NCBI RefSeq assembly: GCF_029840635.1
Contig: NZ_JAOCCU010000002.1
Coordinates: forward strand, 186,001 to 250,000
Direction: 5' to 3'
DNA length: 64,000 nt
Source of the DNA: Mitsuaria sp. GD03876
Lineage (GTDB): Bacteria > Pseudomonadota > Gammaproteobacteria > Burkholderiales > Burkholderiaceae_C
The notes below the pieces were generated by a model. The model worked only from the letters and a program-made list of their open reading frames with translations, had not been told where the DNA came from and did no database searches. A program made the position numbers and the translations under genes. Each line of letters starts with the position of its first letter. The first letter of the stretch is position 1. Positions 8,617-16,983 of this stretch are shown here, piece by piece.

Positions 8617-9861
8617 ATGACCCACCTTCCTTCCCGTCGTCAGCTCCTCGGGCTGGCCGCAGCGGCCGCCACGGCCTCGATCTCCTCCGCGGCCTTCGGC
8701 GCAGCATCCCCGATCGCCACGCGCGCCGCCGCGGGCGCGACGCCGCTGCGGCTGTCGCCACGGCGCCTCGAGCAGGCGCTGCGGCGCATGGTGACGTCGG
8801 GCCGCGCTGCCGGTGTCTCGGCGGTGGTCTGGCAGGACGGCGCGGAGCGCTGGTTCGGCGCCTTCGGCCAGGCCGACCGCGAGGCGCGGCGGCCGATGGC
8901 GCGCGACACGATGGTGCGCCTGTGGTCGATGACCAAGCCGGTGGCGTCGGTGGCGCTGATGCGGCAGTGGGATGCCGGGCGTTTCCGGCTGGACGACCCG
9001 CTGGGCCAGTACCTGCCGGAGTTCAAGGCGATGCGCGTGTTGGCCGACGATGGCCGCGGCGAGCGGCCGGCCGAGCGGCCGATCCTCGTGCGCGACATCC
9101 TGCGGCACACCTCGGGCCTGACCTACGGCATGCTGGACGGCCCGGCCGATCGCGCGTTCCGGGCCGCGGCGCCGTTCGAGACATCGCGCGACCTGGCCGC
9201 GTTCAGCCGCGCGGTGGCGGCGCTGCCGCTGCGCCACGAGCCCGGAACGGCTTGGCACTACGGCACGTCCACCGACATCGTGGCGCGGCTGGTGGAGGTG
9301 CTGGCCGACGAGCCCTTCGACGTCCATGTGCGCGAGCGCCTGTTGCGGCCGCTGGGCATGCGGGACACGGACTGGACGCTGCCCGACGCGCGCCGGGATC
9401 GCATGGCCGCGACCTACGGGGCCGAGGCGGGCGGGGCGCTGAAGCGCGAGGCGGACATCGATTTCGCCTTCGCCAGCGGCGGGGCCGGGCTGATCGGCCC
9501 GATCGACGACTACCTGCGCTTCGCGCGCATGCTGCTGGGCGAGGGCGCGCTGGGCGACACGCGCGTGCTGCGGCCGGCGACGGTGCGGCTGATGATGGCG
9601 GATCACCTCGATCCGGCCCTCACCGAGCGCCACTTCCACAGGAGCCCGGGACTGGGCTTCGGGCTGGGCGGCTCGGTGCGCATCGCGCCGCCGGCGGCCG
9701 ACGAGCCGGCGGGCGCGGTGGGCGAGTTCTCGTGGGGCGGCATGGCCTCGACGCTGTTCTGGGTCGATCCGGCGAACCGGCTGGCGGTGGTGTTCTTCGC
9801 CCAGAAGGTGCCGTTCGACGAGGCACTGCATCGCGAGTTGCGGCGCGCCGTCTACGGCTGA
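8617..9861 (+). CDS. Exported serine hydrolase of the beta-lactamase (class C/EstB-like) family
   Basis: Encodes 414 residues. A Tat-like leader (SRRQLLGLAAAAATASISSA) leads into a penicillin-binding-like fold with S104-M-T-K107 (SxxK nucleophile), the Tyr of WHYGTSTD at 215, and a late SWGGMAST in the place of the KTG-type motif. Members include carboxylesterases of the EstB type, D-aminopeptidases and true AmpC enzymes. The Y-G-T-S motif and the lack of K-T-G argue for an esterase rather than a beta-lactamase. It begins 47 nt after the lysR stop and may share that transcript. A heptanucleotide repeat follows the stop codon. Confidence 0.85.
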   Translation: MTHLPSRRQLLGLAAAAATASISSAAFGAASPIATRAAAGATPLRLSPRRLEQALRRMVTSGRAAGVSAVVWQDGAERWFGAFGQADREARRPMARDTMVRLWSMTKPVASVALMRQWDAGRFRLDDPLGQYLPEFKAMRVLADDGRGERPAERPILVRDILRHTSGLTYGMLDGPADRAFRAAAPFETSRDLAAFSRAVAALPLRHEPGTAWHYGTSTDIVARLVEVLADEPFDVHVRERLLRPLGMRDTDWTLPDARRDRMAATYGAEAGGALKREADIDFAFASGGAGLIGPIDDYLRFARMLLGEGALGDTRVLRPATVRLMMADHLDPALTERHFHRSPGLGFGLGGSVRIAPPAADEPAGAVGEFSWGGMASTLFWVDPANRLAVVFFAQKVPFDEALHRELRRAVYG

Positions 9862-9863
9862 GC

Positions 9864-9919
9864 GCCCGACGCCCGACGCCCGACGCCTGACGCCTGGCAC
9901 CCGACGCCTGACGCCCGAG
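9864..9919. repeat. Eight 7-bp tandem repeats (GCCCGAC type)
   Basis: Three perfect GCCCGAC units are followed by GCCTGAC, GCCTGGC, ACCCGAC, GCCTGAC and GCCCGAG, all in register, straight after the serine hydrolase stop codon. GCGACGGGCGACGGGCGGG at 9931-9949 is a nearby inverted relative. The array lies between two convergent genes. Confidence 0.9.
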
Positions 9920-9955
9920 CCTGCGGTGTGGCGACGGGCGACGGGCGGGTCTGGA

Positions 9956-10879
9956 CTACCAGAGCTTGTGCTCGGTCTTGGCGAGTCCGCCCTGGGAGTT
10001 GAACGGGCGCGCGACGCGGGCGACGGTGCTGTCCATGATGATCTGGGCGGGGTTGATCATCCCGGGATAGCAGTAGTTCGAGACCGAGTAGACGCATTCG
10101 AAGCCCAGGGTGAGGGCCCAGCAGTCGACGATGCGCGCGTCGGTGTTCCATTCGACGGAATTGGGCAGCAGGCCGCTGCGGCCGCGCGGTCCGGCGCGGC
10201 CGACGACGACGAAGCAATGCTTGGCCATGCCCTTGCCTTCCCAGGAGACGATCTCCAGGCGCGGCCGGGCGGTGCGCATCGGCGTGGTGCCCAGGACGTG
10301 GCCGGCGTAGTAGGCATAGGCGGTGCATTCGCCGGCGCGGTTGCGGTTGACGTTCATGAAGGCCTGCTCGAGCGCGGGCGCGTTCCAGGCGGCGGTGGGG
10401 TCGACCAGCAGCGGCATGCCGGTCTTGAGGGCGCCGCGTTCGCGGATGGCGTCCTGGCGGCTCTTGGGCAGGGCGGTGTTGACGCACTGGGGGAAGGTGC
10501 CGACGTCGTTGCAGGCGTAGTTCCGGCATTGCTCGAGGGTGACGCGCGCGGCGTTGATGAGCGCCATCACGCTGCCGCCGACCGGGGCCGCGGCGACGGT
10601 GGCGACGGGGGCCGGCGGGGTGCGGGCGTAGTCGTTGCTGGTGCCCCAGACGACGACCAGCGAGCGCAGCGCGGGGTCGTACTTGGCGAGGCGGCGATCG
10701 TTGGGATCGGCGCAATGGCGCTTGGCGGCGGCGACGTCGGCCAGCCGGGTGGCCTGGTTGGTGGGGGTGCGCAGCCAGGCCAGGAGGTTGCGCAGGCTGC
10801 TGCGGCTCTCGGTGAACTTGTCGGTGCTGTCCGTGACGTGCGCGATGAACGCGGCGATCTGCTGCGCAGGGGTCATCAT
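9956..10879 (-). CDS. Hypothetical protein with a possible Cys-His-Asp hydrolase core
   Basis: Encodes 307 residues. I do not recognise the family. There is no signal peptide or membrane helix. The first 100 residues are mostly helical and end in a Pro/Ala/Val linker (TPPAPVATVAAAPVGG). The second half carries a Cys in RAGECTAYAYYAGHVL (C185), a His in GMAKHCFVVVG (H221) and an Asp in ARIVDCWALTLGFEC (D252). That order and spacing resemble papain-like or transglutaminase-like thiol enzymes. Ten cysteines in all is high for a cytoplasmic protein. GGAG lies 8-9 nt before the start. It is a single gene, convergent with the serine hydrolase. The triad assignment is inference. Confidence 0.7.
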   Translation of the reverse strand: MMTPAQQIAAFIAHVTDSTDKFTESRSSLRNLLAWLRTPTNQATRLADVAAAKRHCADPNDRRLAKYDPALRSLVVVWGTSNDYARTPPAPVATVAAAPVGGSVMALINAARVTLEQCRNYACNDVGTFPQCVNTALPKSRQDAIRERGALKTGMPLLVDPTAAWNAPALEQAFMNVNRNRAGECTAYAYYAGHVLGTTPMRTARPRLEIVSWEGKGMAKHCFVVVGRAGPRGRSGLLPNSVEWNTDARIVDCWALTLGFECVYSVSNYCYPGMINPAQIIMDSTVARVARPFNSQGGLAKTEHKLW

Positions 10880-11007
10880 GGCTTCGCTCCGTCGCCGTCC
10901 TGGATCGGAGGAACGTAGGCGGCGTGTCGGGTGGATTCAAGATCCAAAGTCACTTGCCGATTCGATGGGCCCGCCAGAGGCCGTGCGCCTTGCGATGAGC
11001 GCCGCCT

Positions 11008-11826
11008 TCACACCCCCGGCACGCACACCATCGCGATGCTGGCCCACACGCCGAAGCTGAAGTACGGCGTGAGCCACAGCGCATCGGCCTTCCACGCGTC
11101 CCAGCTGCTGCCCGGCACGCGGCGATGCCAGGCGTCGCGCGCGCCTTCGTCCAGGCGCATGTAGACCAGGCCGCTGGCGCGGCCGTGGCGATAGCGCCGG
11201 CAGTACATCGGCACGTCCACGCCCAGCACGTACGCGACGAAGGACAGCGAGCCGAAGATGCCGAGCATCGCCAGCGCATGCACCCAGCCCGTGCTGTCCA
11301 CCGCGACCACGCCCAGCAGGATCGCGATCCACGAGAAGCCCGCGGCCCACAGCGAGGACTCGACCGCCTGGGTGATGTGGTTGAGCGTCAGCACGCTGTG
11401 CCAGCAGAAGCCCTGCGCGACGATCATGAACATCGGCACCGACCACGCGGCCCGCTGCACCCACGCATTGCCGACGTGCGCGCCCAGTTGGTGGACCAGC
11501 AGCCCGAGCTGCAACGCGAAGCAGATCTCGGCGACGGTGGCCGCGGCGCGGCCCAGGAAGATGCTGGACAGCCGGTGGTCGACGACCACCAGGCGCTCGA
11601 GGTCCACGCGGGGGAACAGCGAGCGGTAGGCGCAGACCAGCACGTAGACGCCGGACAGCGCGAGCTGCAGGTGCGCGTGGAAGCCGCTGACCGGCGCGAC
11701 GTTGAGCACCACCAACCACAGCCCGATGTTGAGCACGGCCAACCCGCGCAGGGCCCGCCACCAGGACAACACCCGGGCATCCGGGCCGACGATCGCTAGC
11801 GAAGAAATATGGCGGTTTGATGACAT
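11008..11826 (-). CDS. Multi-spanning membrane protein of unknown function
   Basis: Encodes 272 residues with about six or seven hydrophobic helices, for example GLAVLNIGLWLVVLNVA, LQLALSGVYVLVCAY, AEICFALQLGLLVHQL, SVPMFMIVAQGFCW, WIAILLGVVAV and LAMLGIFGSLSFVAYVLGV. A Cys-His pair (GFCWHSVLTLNHIT) in the centre and an intracellular loop PMYCRRYRHGRASG are the most distinctive features and could bind metal or heme. I do not recognise a named family. It lies 62 nt downstream of the HEMLH-protein gene on the same strand. Confidence 0.75.
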   Translation of the reverse strand: MSSNRHISSLAIVGPDARVLSWWRALRGLAVLNIGLWLVVLNVAPVSGFHAHLQLALSGVYVLVCAYRSLFPRVDLERLVVVDHRLSSIFLGRAAATVAEICFALQLGLLVHQLGAHVGNAWVQRAAWSVPMFMIVAQGFCWHSVLTLNHITQAVESSLWAAGFSWIAILLGVVAVDSTGWVHALAMLGIFGSLSFVAYVLGVDVPMYCRRYRHGRASGLVYMRLDEGARDAWHRRVPGSSWDAWKADALWLTPYFSFGVWASIAMVCVPGV

Positions 11827-11888
11827 GGCCCCGCCAGCCTAACCGGCTGTCGGCCCCGCGGGAGAACGTCCCTGCGCGTCATCGGGTC

Positions 11889-13058
11889 TCAAGGGGCTCG
11901 AACGGGCCATAGGGCATTCACCGGGCGCTCCAGCACGCGCGAGGCGACGGGATGGAAGACCTCGGGCGCCAGCCGGCCGTCGGCGACGGCCTTGGCGAGC
12001 CACTGCTCCAGCGACCCGCCGGTCTCGATCCAGCGATCCTGGCGCAGCAGCCCGTACAGGCCGGCGGCGATCACGTGCATGCCGTCGTCGGCCTTGCGCC
12101 AGCGATCGGCGGGATTGCGTCCCACGCCCAGCGCCTCGCTGATCAGCTGGTCGAGGGCCTGGACCAGGTCCTCGTTGAGCATGCCCTTGAGCGTCGTGTA
12201 GCCCCAGCGCGGATCGTGGTCGCGCACGATCGTCGTGATCAGCGTGTCGCGCTCGAAGGCGGCGAGGGCGGCGGTCGCGGCCGGGCCCTCCATCGGCACC
12301 GGCGGATGGAGCATCTCGTGCGCGGCGATGCGCACGGTGGTCGCTGTGTCGTAGTCGGCCGACTGCAGGAAGGTCTGGCCCTGCACCTTGATGCCGTGCG
12401 GCTTGGAGAACTGCAGCAGCACGATCTGGATCTCGGGATCGAAGCGCCGGCCGGTGAGCTTCTCCTGCCAGGTGATCACGTCGAAGCCGGCCAGCGCGCG
12501 GCTGACCTCGGCGATGCGGCGGTCCAGGTCGGTGCCGATGCGCTCCTGGCGGAAGGCGGCGAAGCCGGCCTCGCGCATCGCGCCGAGGATCGCGTCGAGC
12601 CGGGGCGCCGCGCGATCGAACCAGGCCCAGTCGGACTCGCTCCAGTAGCTGCTGGCCTGGTAGCCCGGGAGGATCAGCGTCTGCCGCGACTGCAGCGCGG
12701 TCAGCAGCGTGTCGATCGTCGCGTCGTTGCCGTTGGCCGAGAACAGCACCTGCAGGTTGGGACCGAGCAGGCCGAAGCCGTCCTTCGTCGCCTCGTTCCA
12801 CAAGCGGCCGACGTCCGCGCGGATCGCCTCGGGCAGCCGGGGCGCGAAGGCGGCGGCATCGTCGGCGTAGAAGTCCAGGTAGAGCTGCGTGCCCGACAGC
12901 GGCCCGAGGAAGGCGATCGCGTCGGCGCCCTCGGAGGCGCGCACCTTCCACCGGGTGCGGTTGACCTCGGGCTTGGGCTGGGCGGCCGCGGGCGCGCTGG
13001 GCAGGAGGGTGGCGGCCCAGGCGGCCAGGGGCGCGGAGAGGAGGGTTCGGCGTTGCAT
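11889..13058 (-). CDS. Exported HEMLH-motif protein, possible zinc metalloprotease
   Basis: Encodes 389 residues with a signal peptide (QRRTLLSAPLAAWAATLLPSAPAAAQ). In the middle is RIAAHEMLHPP (H247-E248-M-L-H251), the HExxH zinc motif, followed 45-60 residues on by acidic residues in MLNEDLVQAL (E296) and QLISEALG (E308) that could complete a gluzincin-type site. The rest matches no family I know. Trp/Tyr-rich segments (YWSESDWAWFDRA) stand out. The start at 13058 gives a full leader. It lies downstream of an AraC gene on the same strand, 44 nt away, so the regulator may share its transcript. Confidence 0.7.
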   Translation of the reverse strand: MQRRTLLSAPLAAWAATLLPSAPAAAQPKPEVNRTRWKVRASEGADAIAFLGPLSGTQLYLDFYADDAAAFAPRLPEAIRADVGRLWNEATKDGFGLLGPNLQVLFSANGNDATIDTLLTALQSRQTLILPGYQASSYWSESDWAWFDRAAPRLDAILGAMREAGFAAFRQERIGTDLDRRIAEVSRALAGFDVITWQEKLTGRRFDPEIQIVLLQFSKPHGIKVQGQTFLQSADYDTATTVRIAAHEMLHPPVPMEGPAATAALAAFERDTLITTIVRDHDPRWGYTTLKGMLNEDLVQALDQLISEALGVGRNPADRWRKADDGMHVIAAGLYGLLRQDRWIETGGSLEQWLAKAVADGRLAPEVFHPVASRVLERPVNALWPVRAP

Positions 13059-13102
13059 GGCCCCGATGCTAGGCAGCGCGGGCCGTCCGTTCTTGAACGG
13101 AC

Positions 13103-13771
13103 TTAACCCAACAGGCGCTTCGGCGTCAGGCCGGTGAGGGCGACCAGGGCGCGGGTGAGGTGGGCCTGGTCGGCGAAACCGGTTTCGGCCGCGAGCGTCG
13201 CCAGCGAGCCCTGCCAGCCGCGCATCTGGCGCAGCGCCTGCATGGCGCGCAGCTCGAGGCGGTAGCGCTTCGGGCTGGTGCCGTAGGCGCGGCGGAAGCC
13301 GCGGCTGATCGAGGGTGGCGCGATGCCCATGGCGTCGGCCCACTCGGTGAGGTTGAGCGCCGGATCCGACGCGAGCGCCGCGGCCAGCAGGTCGGGCCAG
13401 TCGTCGAGGCGGGCGGTGGAGGGACGGAAGGTCTGGCGCAGCAGCTCGGCGGCCTCCAGGGGATCGCGCTCGGCAAGCCGGGCGATCGCGTCGGGGTCGG
13501 CGACGTGGCCCAGCAACTGGCCGAGGTCGCCCGCCGGCACCGGCAAGTTCAGCACCTGGGCGCCGACGCGGAAGAACTCGTTCTGATGGGACTCGTGCTC
13601 GGCGTGGAAGACGGCCTGGCCGGCCTCGACGCGCAGGCGGCCGCGATCGCCGGCCTCCACGTAGCCCCCCGCGAGCACGAGCGCGACATAGCCGTGCCGA
13701 TGGCGGTGGCGGGTCATGCGCTCGAAGGCGGGGTGCAGGGAGATCGCGGACGTCACGGGGAGGCCTCTCAC
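13103..13771 (-). CDS. AraC-family transcriptional regulator
   Basis: Encodes 222 residues from GTG 13771; a GTG seven codons later (13753) is an alternative. A short cupin-like N-terminal half (HRHRHGYVALVLAGGYVEAG, EAGQAVFHAEHESH) is followed by two HTH motifs. The first contains LNLTEWADAMGIAPPSISRGF and the second SLATLAAETGFADQAHLTRAL, with the typical AraC signature RAYGTSPKRYRLELRAMQAL between them. The His-rich start suggests a small-molecule or metal-sensing cupin. Targets are unknown; the HEMLH protein gene directly downstream is the first candidate. Confidence 0.9.
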   Translation of the reverse strand: MRGLPVTSAISLHPAFERMTRHRHRHGYVALVLAGGYVEAGDRGRLRVEAGQAVFHAEHESHQNEFFRVGAQVLNLPVPAGDLGQLLGHVADPDAIARLAERDPLEAAELLRQTFRPSTARLDDWPDLLAAALASDPALNLTEWADAMGIAPPSISRGFRRAYGTSPKRYRLELRAMQALRQMRGWQGSLATLAAETGFADQAHLTRALVALTGLTPKRLLG

Positions 13772-13851
13772 GAGATCGGAATCACGGAGCCGGCGCGAGG
13801 CGGGCTACGGAGCGGGGCAGTATCGCCGTCTCCTCACGGACATCCCGTTGG

Positions 13852-15369
13852 TCAGGCTCCCCGGTGTTCACCCCTGCGTCGCAGGCCGAGATAACCCACC
13901 AGCAGCGCCATCACCGCCACGCCCACCCACATGGACACCTGCCAGCCCTCGACGAACGCGCCGCGCGCGGCCGAGAGCAGCCTGGCATCGGCGGTCTGCG
14001 GACCGGCCGAGGCCAAGTGCGAGAGCCCCTTGCGCGCCAGCGCCAATCCGGATCCCTGTACGTCGCTCAAGCGCGCGTCGACGGCCCGGCCGTAGCCCGC
14101 CGCGAACACCGCGCCCAGCAGCGCGACGCCCAACGCGGTGCCCAGCTCCCGCGTCACGTCGTTGAGCGCCGACGCCACGCCCTGCTTCTCCATCGGCAGC
14201 GCCGACGTGATCGCTTCCGTGGCGGGGGCCATCGCCAGGCCCGTGCCCAGTCCCCACAGCAGCATGCCCGGCAGGATCGAGGCATAACCGCCGTCGATGG
14301 TGACGAAGTGCGCCATGGCCGCCAGCCCCGCGCCTCCCAGCGCGACGCCGCACGACATCGTCGGCCAGGCGCCGAATCGCCGCGCGGCACGCGGCGCGAT
14401 CCCGGAGAACAGCATCATCATGAAAGCCATCGGCATCAGCGCCGAGGTCGCGCGCAGTCCGGACCATCCCAGCACGCCTTGGAAGAACGGGAACAGCACG
14501 ATGAACACGCCGGCCTGGACGCCGAAGAGCACGGTCAGCGTCGCCGATCCCGCGGACAGGCCGCGGTCGCGCAGCACCGCCAGGTCCAGCAGCGGCGCCG
14601 GATGTCGCCGCTCCCAGAGCACGAACGCCACCGCGCCCGCGAGGAACACCGCCAGTCCCGACAGGGCCCACGGCGTCCCCCAGCCCTGCTTGGGTCCCTC
14701 GTCGAGGGCGAAGCACAGCCCCACGATGCTCACGGCGGAGAGCAGGGCGCCGATCAGGTCGTAGCGCTGCGCGCCCGGACCGGTCGAGTTGGGCACATCG
14801 CGCCAGGTCATGACCAGCGAGACCAGCACCAGCGCGACCGGCAACGCGAAGAGCCAGCGCCAGGTCACGAAGTCCACGAGCGCGGCGGACAGGAACATCC
14901 CGATCACCCCGCCGCCGCCGGCCACGCCGGTCCAGATGCCGATGGCCTTGGAGCGCTCCTCGGCCGGAAAGACCGCGGTGATGACGGCGAGCGTGATCGG
15001 CATGATCAGCGCCGCGCCCACGCCGCTGAGGACGCGCGAAGCCAGCATGAATTCGGTGCTCGTGCTCAGCGCGGCCCCGAGGTTGGCGAGTCCGAACAGC
15101 ACCAGTCCCCCCAGCAGCGCGGGCTTGCGCCCCCACCGGTCGCCCAGGGCGCCGAGCGGCAGCAGCAAGGCCGCCAGGACCACCGCGTAGCTGTTGATGA
15201 GCCACAGCACGTCGCTCTGCGAGGCGTCCAGCGCGAGGGCCATCTGCGGCTGCGCGACGTTCAAGCCGGAGACGGAGGCGATCACCGCCATGAGCGCGAG
15301 GCACACGCTCGTCAGGATGCGCCGACGCTGCCGGGCGAGGGCGTCCGAAATCTGATTGTCGTTTGTCAT
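13852..15369 (-). CDS. MFS drug efflux transporter, DHA2 (EmrB/QacA) type
   Basis: Encodes 505 residues with about 14 hydrophobic helices. Motif A after helix 2 reads LGDRWGRKPALLGGL, motif C in helix 5 is IWTGVAGGGGVIGMFLSAAL, and INSYAVVLAALLLPLGAL covers helix 2. This is a proton-driven exporter of drugs or organic compounds. The start is uncertain among ATG 15369, ATG 15378 and further upstream. I chose 15369 because a near-consensus -35 (TTGACG, complement of 15400-15405) and an operator-like dyad lie directly over the upstream options. An ArsR-type regulator gene is next upstream on the same strand. Confidence 0.9.
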   Translation of the reverse strand: MTNDNQISDALARQRRRILTSVCLALMAVIASVSGLNVAQPQMALALDASQSDVLWLINSYAVVLAALLLPLGALGDRWGRKPALLGGLVLFGLANLGAALSTSTEFMLASRVLSGVGAALIMPITLAVITAVFPAEERSKAIGIWTGVAGGGGVIGMFLSAALVDFVTWRWLFALPVALVLVSLVMTWRDVPNSTGPGAQRYDLIGALLSAVSIVGLCFALDEGPKQGWGTPWALSGLAVFLAGAVAFVLWERRHPAPLLDLAVLRDRGLSAGSATLTVLFGVQAGVFIVLFPFFQGVLGWSGLRATSALMPMAFMMMLFSGIAPRAARRFGAWPTMSCGVALGGAGLAAMAHFVTIDGGYASILPGMLLWGLGTGLAMAPATEAITSALPMEKQGVASALNDVTRELGTALGVALLGAVFAAGYGRAVDARLSDVQGSGLALARKGLSHLASAGPQTADARLLSAARGAFVEGWQVSMWVGVAVMALLVGYLGLRRRGEHRGA

Positions 15370-15388
15370 GCAACTCATGATGTTGCAT
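15368..15388. promoter_or_regulatory. Operator-like dyad at the MFS transporter promoter
   Basis: ATGCAAC-N7-GTTGCAT is a perfect 7-bp inverted repeat, and its spacer TCATGAT is itself nearly palindromic. It overlaps the expected -10 region 12 bp downstream of a TTGACG -35 on the minus strand and touches the chosen start codon. That is the usual place for a TetR- or MarR-type repressor of an efflux pump. No gene for such a regulator is adjacent. Confidence 0.6.
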
Positions 15389-15520
15389 AAAAAGTCGAGC
15401 GTCAAGCGATCACGGGTCGCGGCGTGCTCGACGCGTGAGAAACGTCCGCAGCGGCGGACTCGTGGGAATCGGTGTTGGAGGAGGGAGGAGGGCGGCGGGC
15501 GCCGAGACGGAAGCGGACGC

Positions 15521-15832
15521 CTAGAGCTCGCGCGCCAGCCGCTTGGCGATGGCGGCGATCGCGCGTTCGTCGCGCTTGTAGTAGGACCACTTGCCCGCGC
15601 GCTTGACGGTCACCACGCCGATGGCGGCGAGGTCCGCGAGGTACTTCGAGGTGGTCGAGAACGCCAGGCCCTGGCCCGCCTGGATCGACGACACGCACAC
15701 GCCGTCGACCTCGGGATCGCCCTCGTCCTGGGGCGGGAAGCTGCCGGGCGTCTTGAGCTTGCGCAGGATGTCCAGGCGCTGGGCGTTGGACAGCACCACG
15801 AGCACGCGAACCAACGGCATTTCTTCGGACAT
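15521..15832 (-). CDS. ArsR-family winged-helix regulator
   Basis: Encodes 103 residues. Compact winged HTH: LVRVLVVLSNAQRLDILRKL, then GVCVSSIQAGQGLAFSTTSKYLADLAAIGVVTVKRAGKWSYYKRDE, which is the ArsR recognition helix plus wing. The usual metal-binding ELCVCDL Cys pair is missing; one Cys remains (VDGVCVSS). The signal is therefore probably organic or redox rather than arsenite. The start is uncertain: ATG at 15832 lacks a strong ribosome site, and an upstream in-frame ATG adds only a few residues. It is divergent from a quinone oxidoreductase with an operator-like dyad between them. Confidence 0.85.
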   Translation of the reverse strand: MSEEMPLVRVLVVLSNAQRLDILRKLKTPGSFPPQDEGDPEVDGVCVSSIQAGQGLAFSTTSKYLADLAAIGVVTVKRAGKWSYYKRDERAIAAIAKRLAREL

Positions 15833-15922
15833 GGGCGGCATCGATCGAGAGGTCGGGCAGTGTAGGTCGCCATTGTCCCGGACGCCGGCAGGGACGAATT
15901 CCGTCGACTCGACGTATCGGCA

Positions 15923-15939
15923 ATTGTCGAAATGACAAT
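15923..15939. promoter_or_regulatory. Candidate ArsR-family operator
   Basis: ATTGTC-N5-GACAAT is a perfect inverted repeat in the 163-bp region between the divergent arsR-type and oxidoreductase genes. An extra half-site ATTGTC occurs at 15872-15877. The local AT richness against a GC-rich background and the location fit an operator controlling both genes. Confidence 0.55.
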
Positions 15940-15995
15940 GGCGCCGCTCCGTTGATGTCGACGGAGCGACCCACACCTCAACTTCGCGAGTTCCC

Positions 15996-16967
15996 ATGAA
16001 AGCCATCGTCCTGACCGCCTTCGGCGGCGTCGACAACCTGCAACTGCAAGACATCCCGGTGCCGGACGTCGCGCCCGGCGAACTGCTGGTGCGCGTCCAC
16101 GCCACGTCCATCAATCCGCTGGACTACCAGATCCGTCGTGGCGACTACCCGGCCTACGTGCCGCTGCCTGCGGTCATCGGACACGACGTGTCCGGCGTGG
16201 TGGAGCGCGTGGGCGCTGGCGTGCACGACTTCAGGCCCGGCGACGAGGTCTTCTACACGCCGAAGATCTTCGGGCCGAAGGGCGGCAGCTACGCGGAGTT
16301 CAACGTCGTGCCGCAGGAGCTGGTGACGCACAAGCCGCGCAACCTCACGCATGCGGAGGCCGCGTCCACGACGCTGGTCGGCGGCACGGCCTGGGAGGCG
16401 CTGGTGTCCCGGGCGCGGCTGCAGCCGGCGGAAACGGTGCTGATCCACGGCGGGGCGGGCGGTGTCGGCTCGATGGCCATCCAGCTGGCGAAGTCGATGG
16501 GCGCGCGGGTGCTGACCACCTGCCGGTCAGCGCAGGCCGACTTCGTCCGGTCGCTGGGCGCGGACGAGGCCATCGACTACGAGGCCGGGGACTATGTCGA
16601 GCAGGTGGCCGAGCTGACGGGCGCGGGCGGCGTGAACATCGTGCTGGACACCATCGGCGGGCAGACGCTGGAGCGTTCGCCGCAGGTGCTGGCGGACGCG
16701 GGGCGGGTGGTGTCGATCGTGGACATCGCCACGCCGCAGAACCTGATGGCCGCCTGGGGCGTGAACGCGGAGTACCACTTCGTCTTCACGCGGCAGAACC
16801 GCGGCAAGCTGCTCGCGCTGAAGGCGCTGCTGGAACGCGGGCGCATCCGGCCGGTCATCGGCGCGACCTTCCCGCTGGCGGAGATCGGCGCGGCGCACAC
16901 CGCGCTGGAACAGGGGACGCACCAGGGGCGGTCGATCCGGGGCAAGGTGGTCATCGAGCTGGGGTGA
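15996..16967 (+). CDS. NADPH:quinone oxidoreductase-like MDR protein
   Basis: Encodes 323 residues of the medium-chain dehydrogenase/reductase family, zinc-free quinone oxidoreductase branch. It opens with MKAIVLTAFGGVDNLQLQDI, has the GroES-like part up to about residue 120 (VIGHDVSGVVERVGAGV, FRPGDEVFY) and the nucleotide motif HGGAGGVGSMAIQLAKSMGA. Neither the catalytic-zinc nor the structural-zinc cysteines are present. Such enzymes reduce quinones or enones with NADPH. Divergent location beside an ArsR-type regulator suggests induction by an electrophile or quinone, which is inference. A VOC-family gene follows 16 nt after the stop and is probably co-transcribed. Confidence 0.9.
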   Translation: MKAIVLTAFGGVDNLQLQDIPVPDVAPGELLVRVHATSINPLDYQIRRGDYPAYVPLPAVIGHDVSGVVERVGAGVHDFRPGDEVFYTPKIFGPKGGSYAEFNVVPQELVTHKPRNLTHAEAASTTLVGGTAWEALVSRARLQPAETVLIHGGAGGVGSMAIQLAKSMGARVLTTCRSAQADFVRSLGADEAIDYEAGDYVEQVAELTGAGGVNIVLDTIGGQTLERSPQVLADAGRVVSIVDIATPQNLMAAWGVNAEYHFVFTRQNRGKLLALKALLERGRIRPVIGATFPLAEIGAAHTALEQGTHQGRSIRGKVVIELG

Positions 16968-16983
16968 TGCTTAAGATCGCGCG

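Noticed and set aside
9864-9919. CRISPR array
   Set aside because: The units are contiguous 7-mers without spacers; no cas genes are present in the window.
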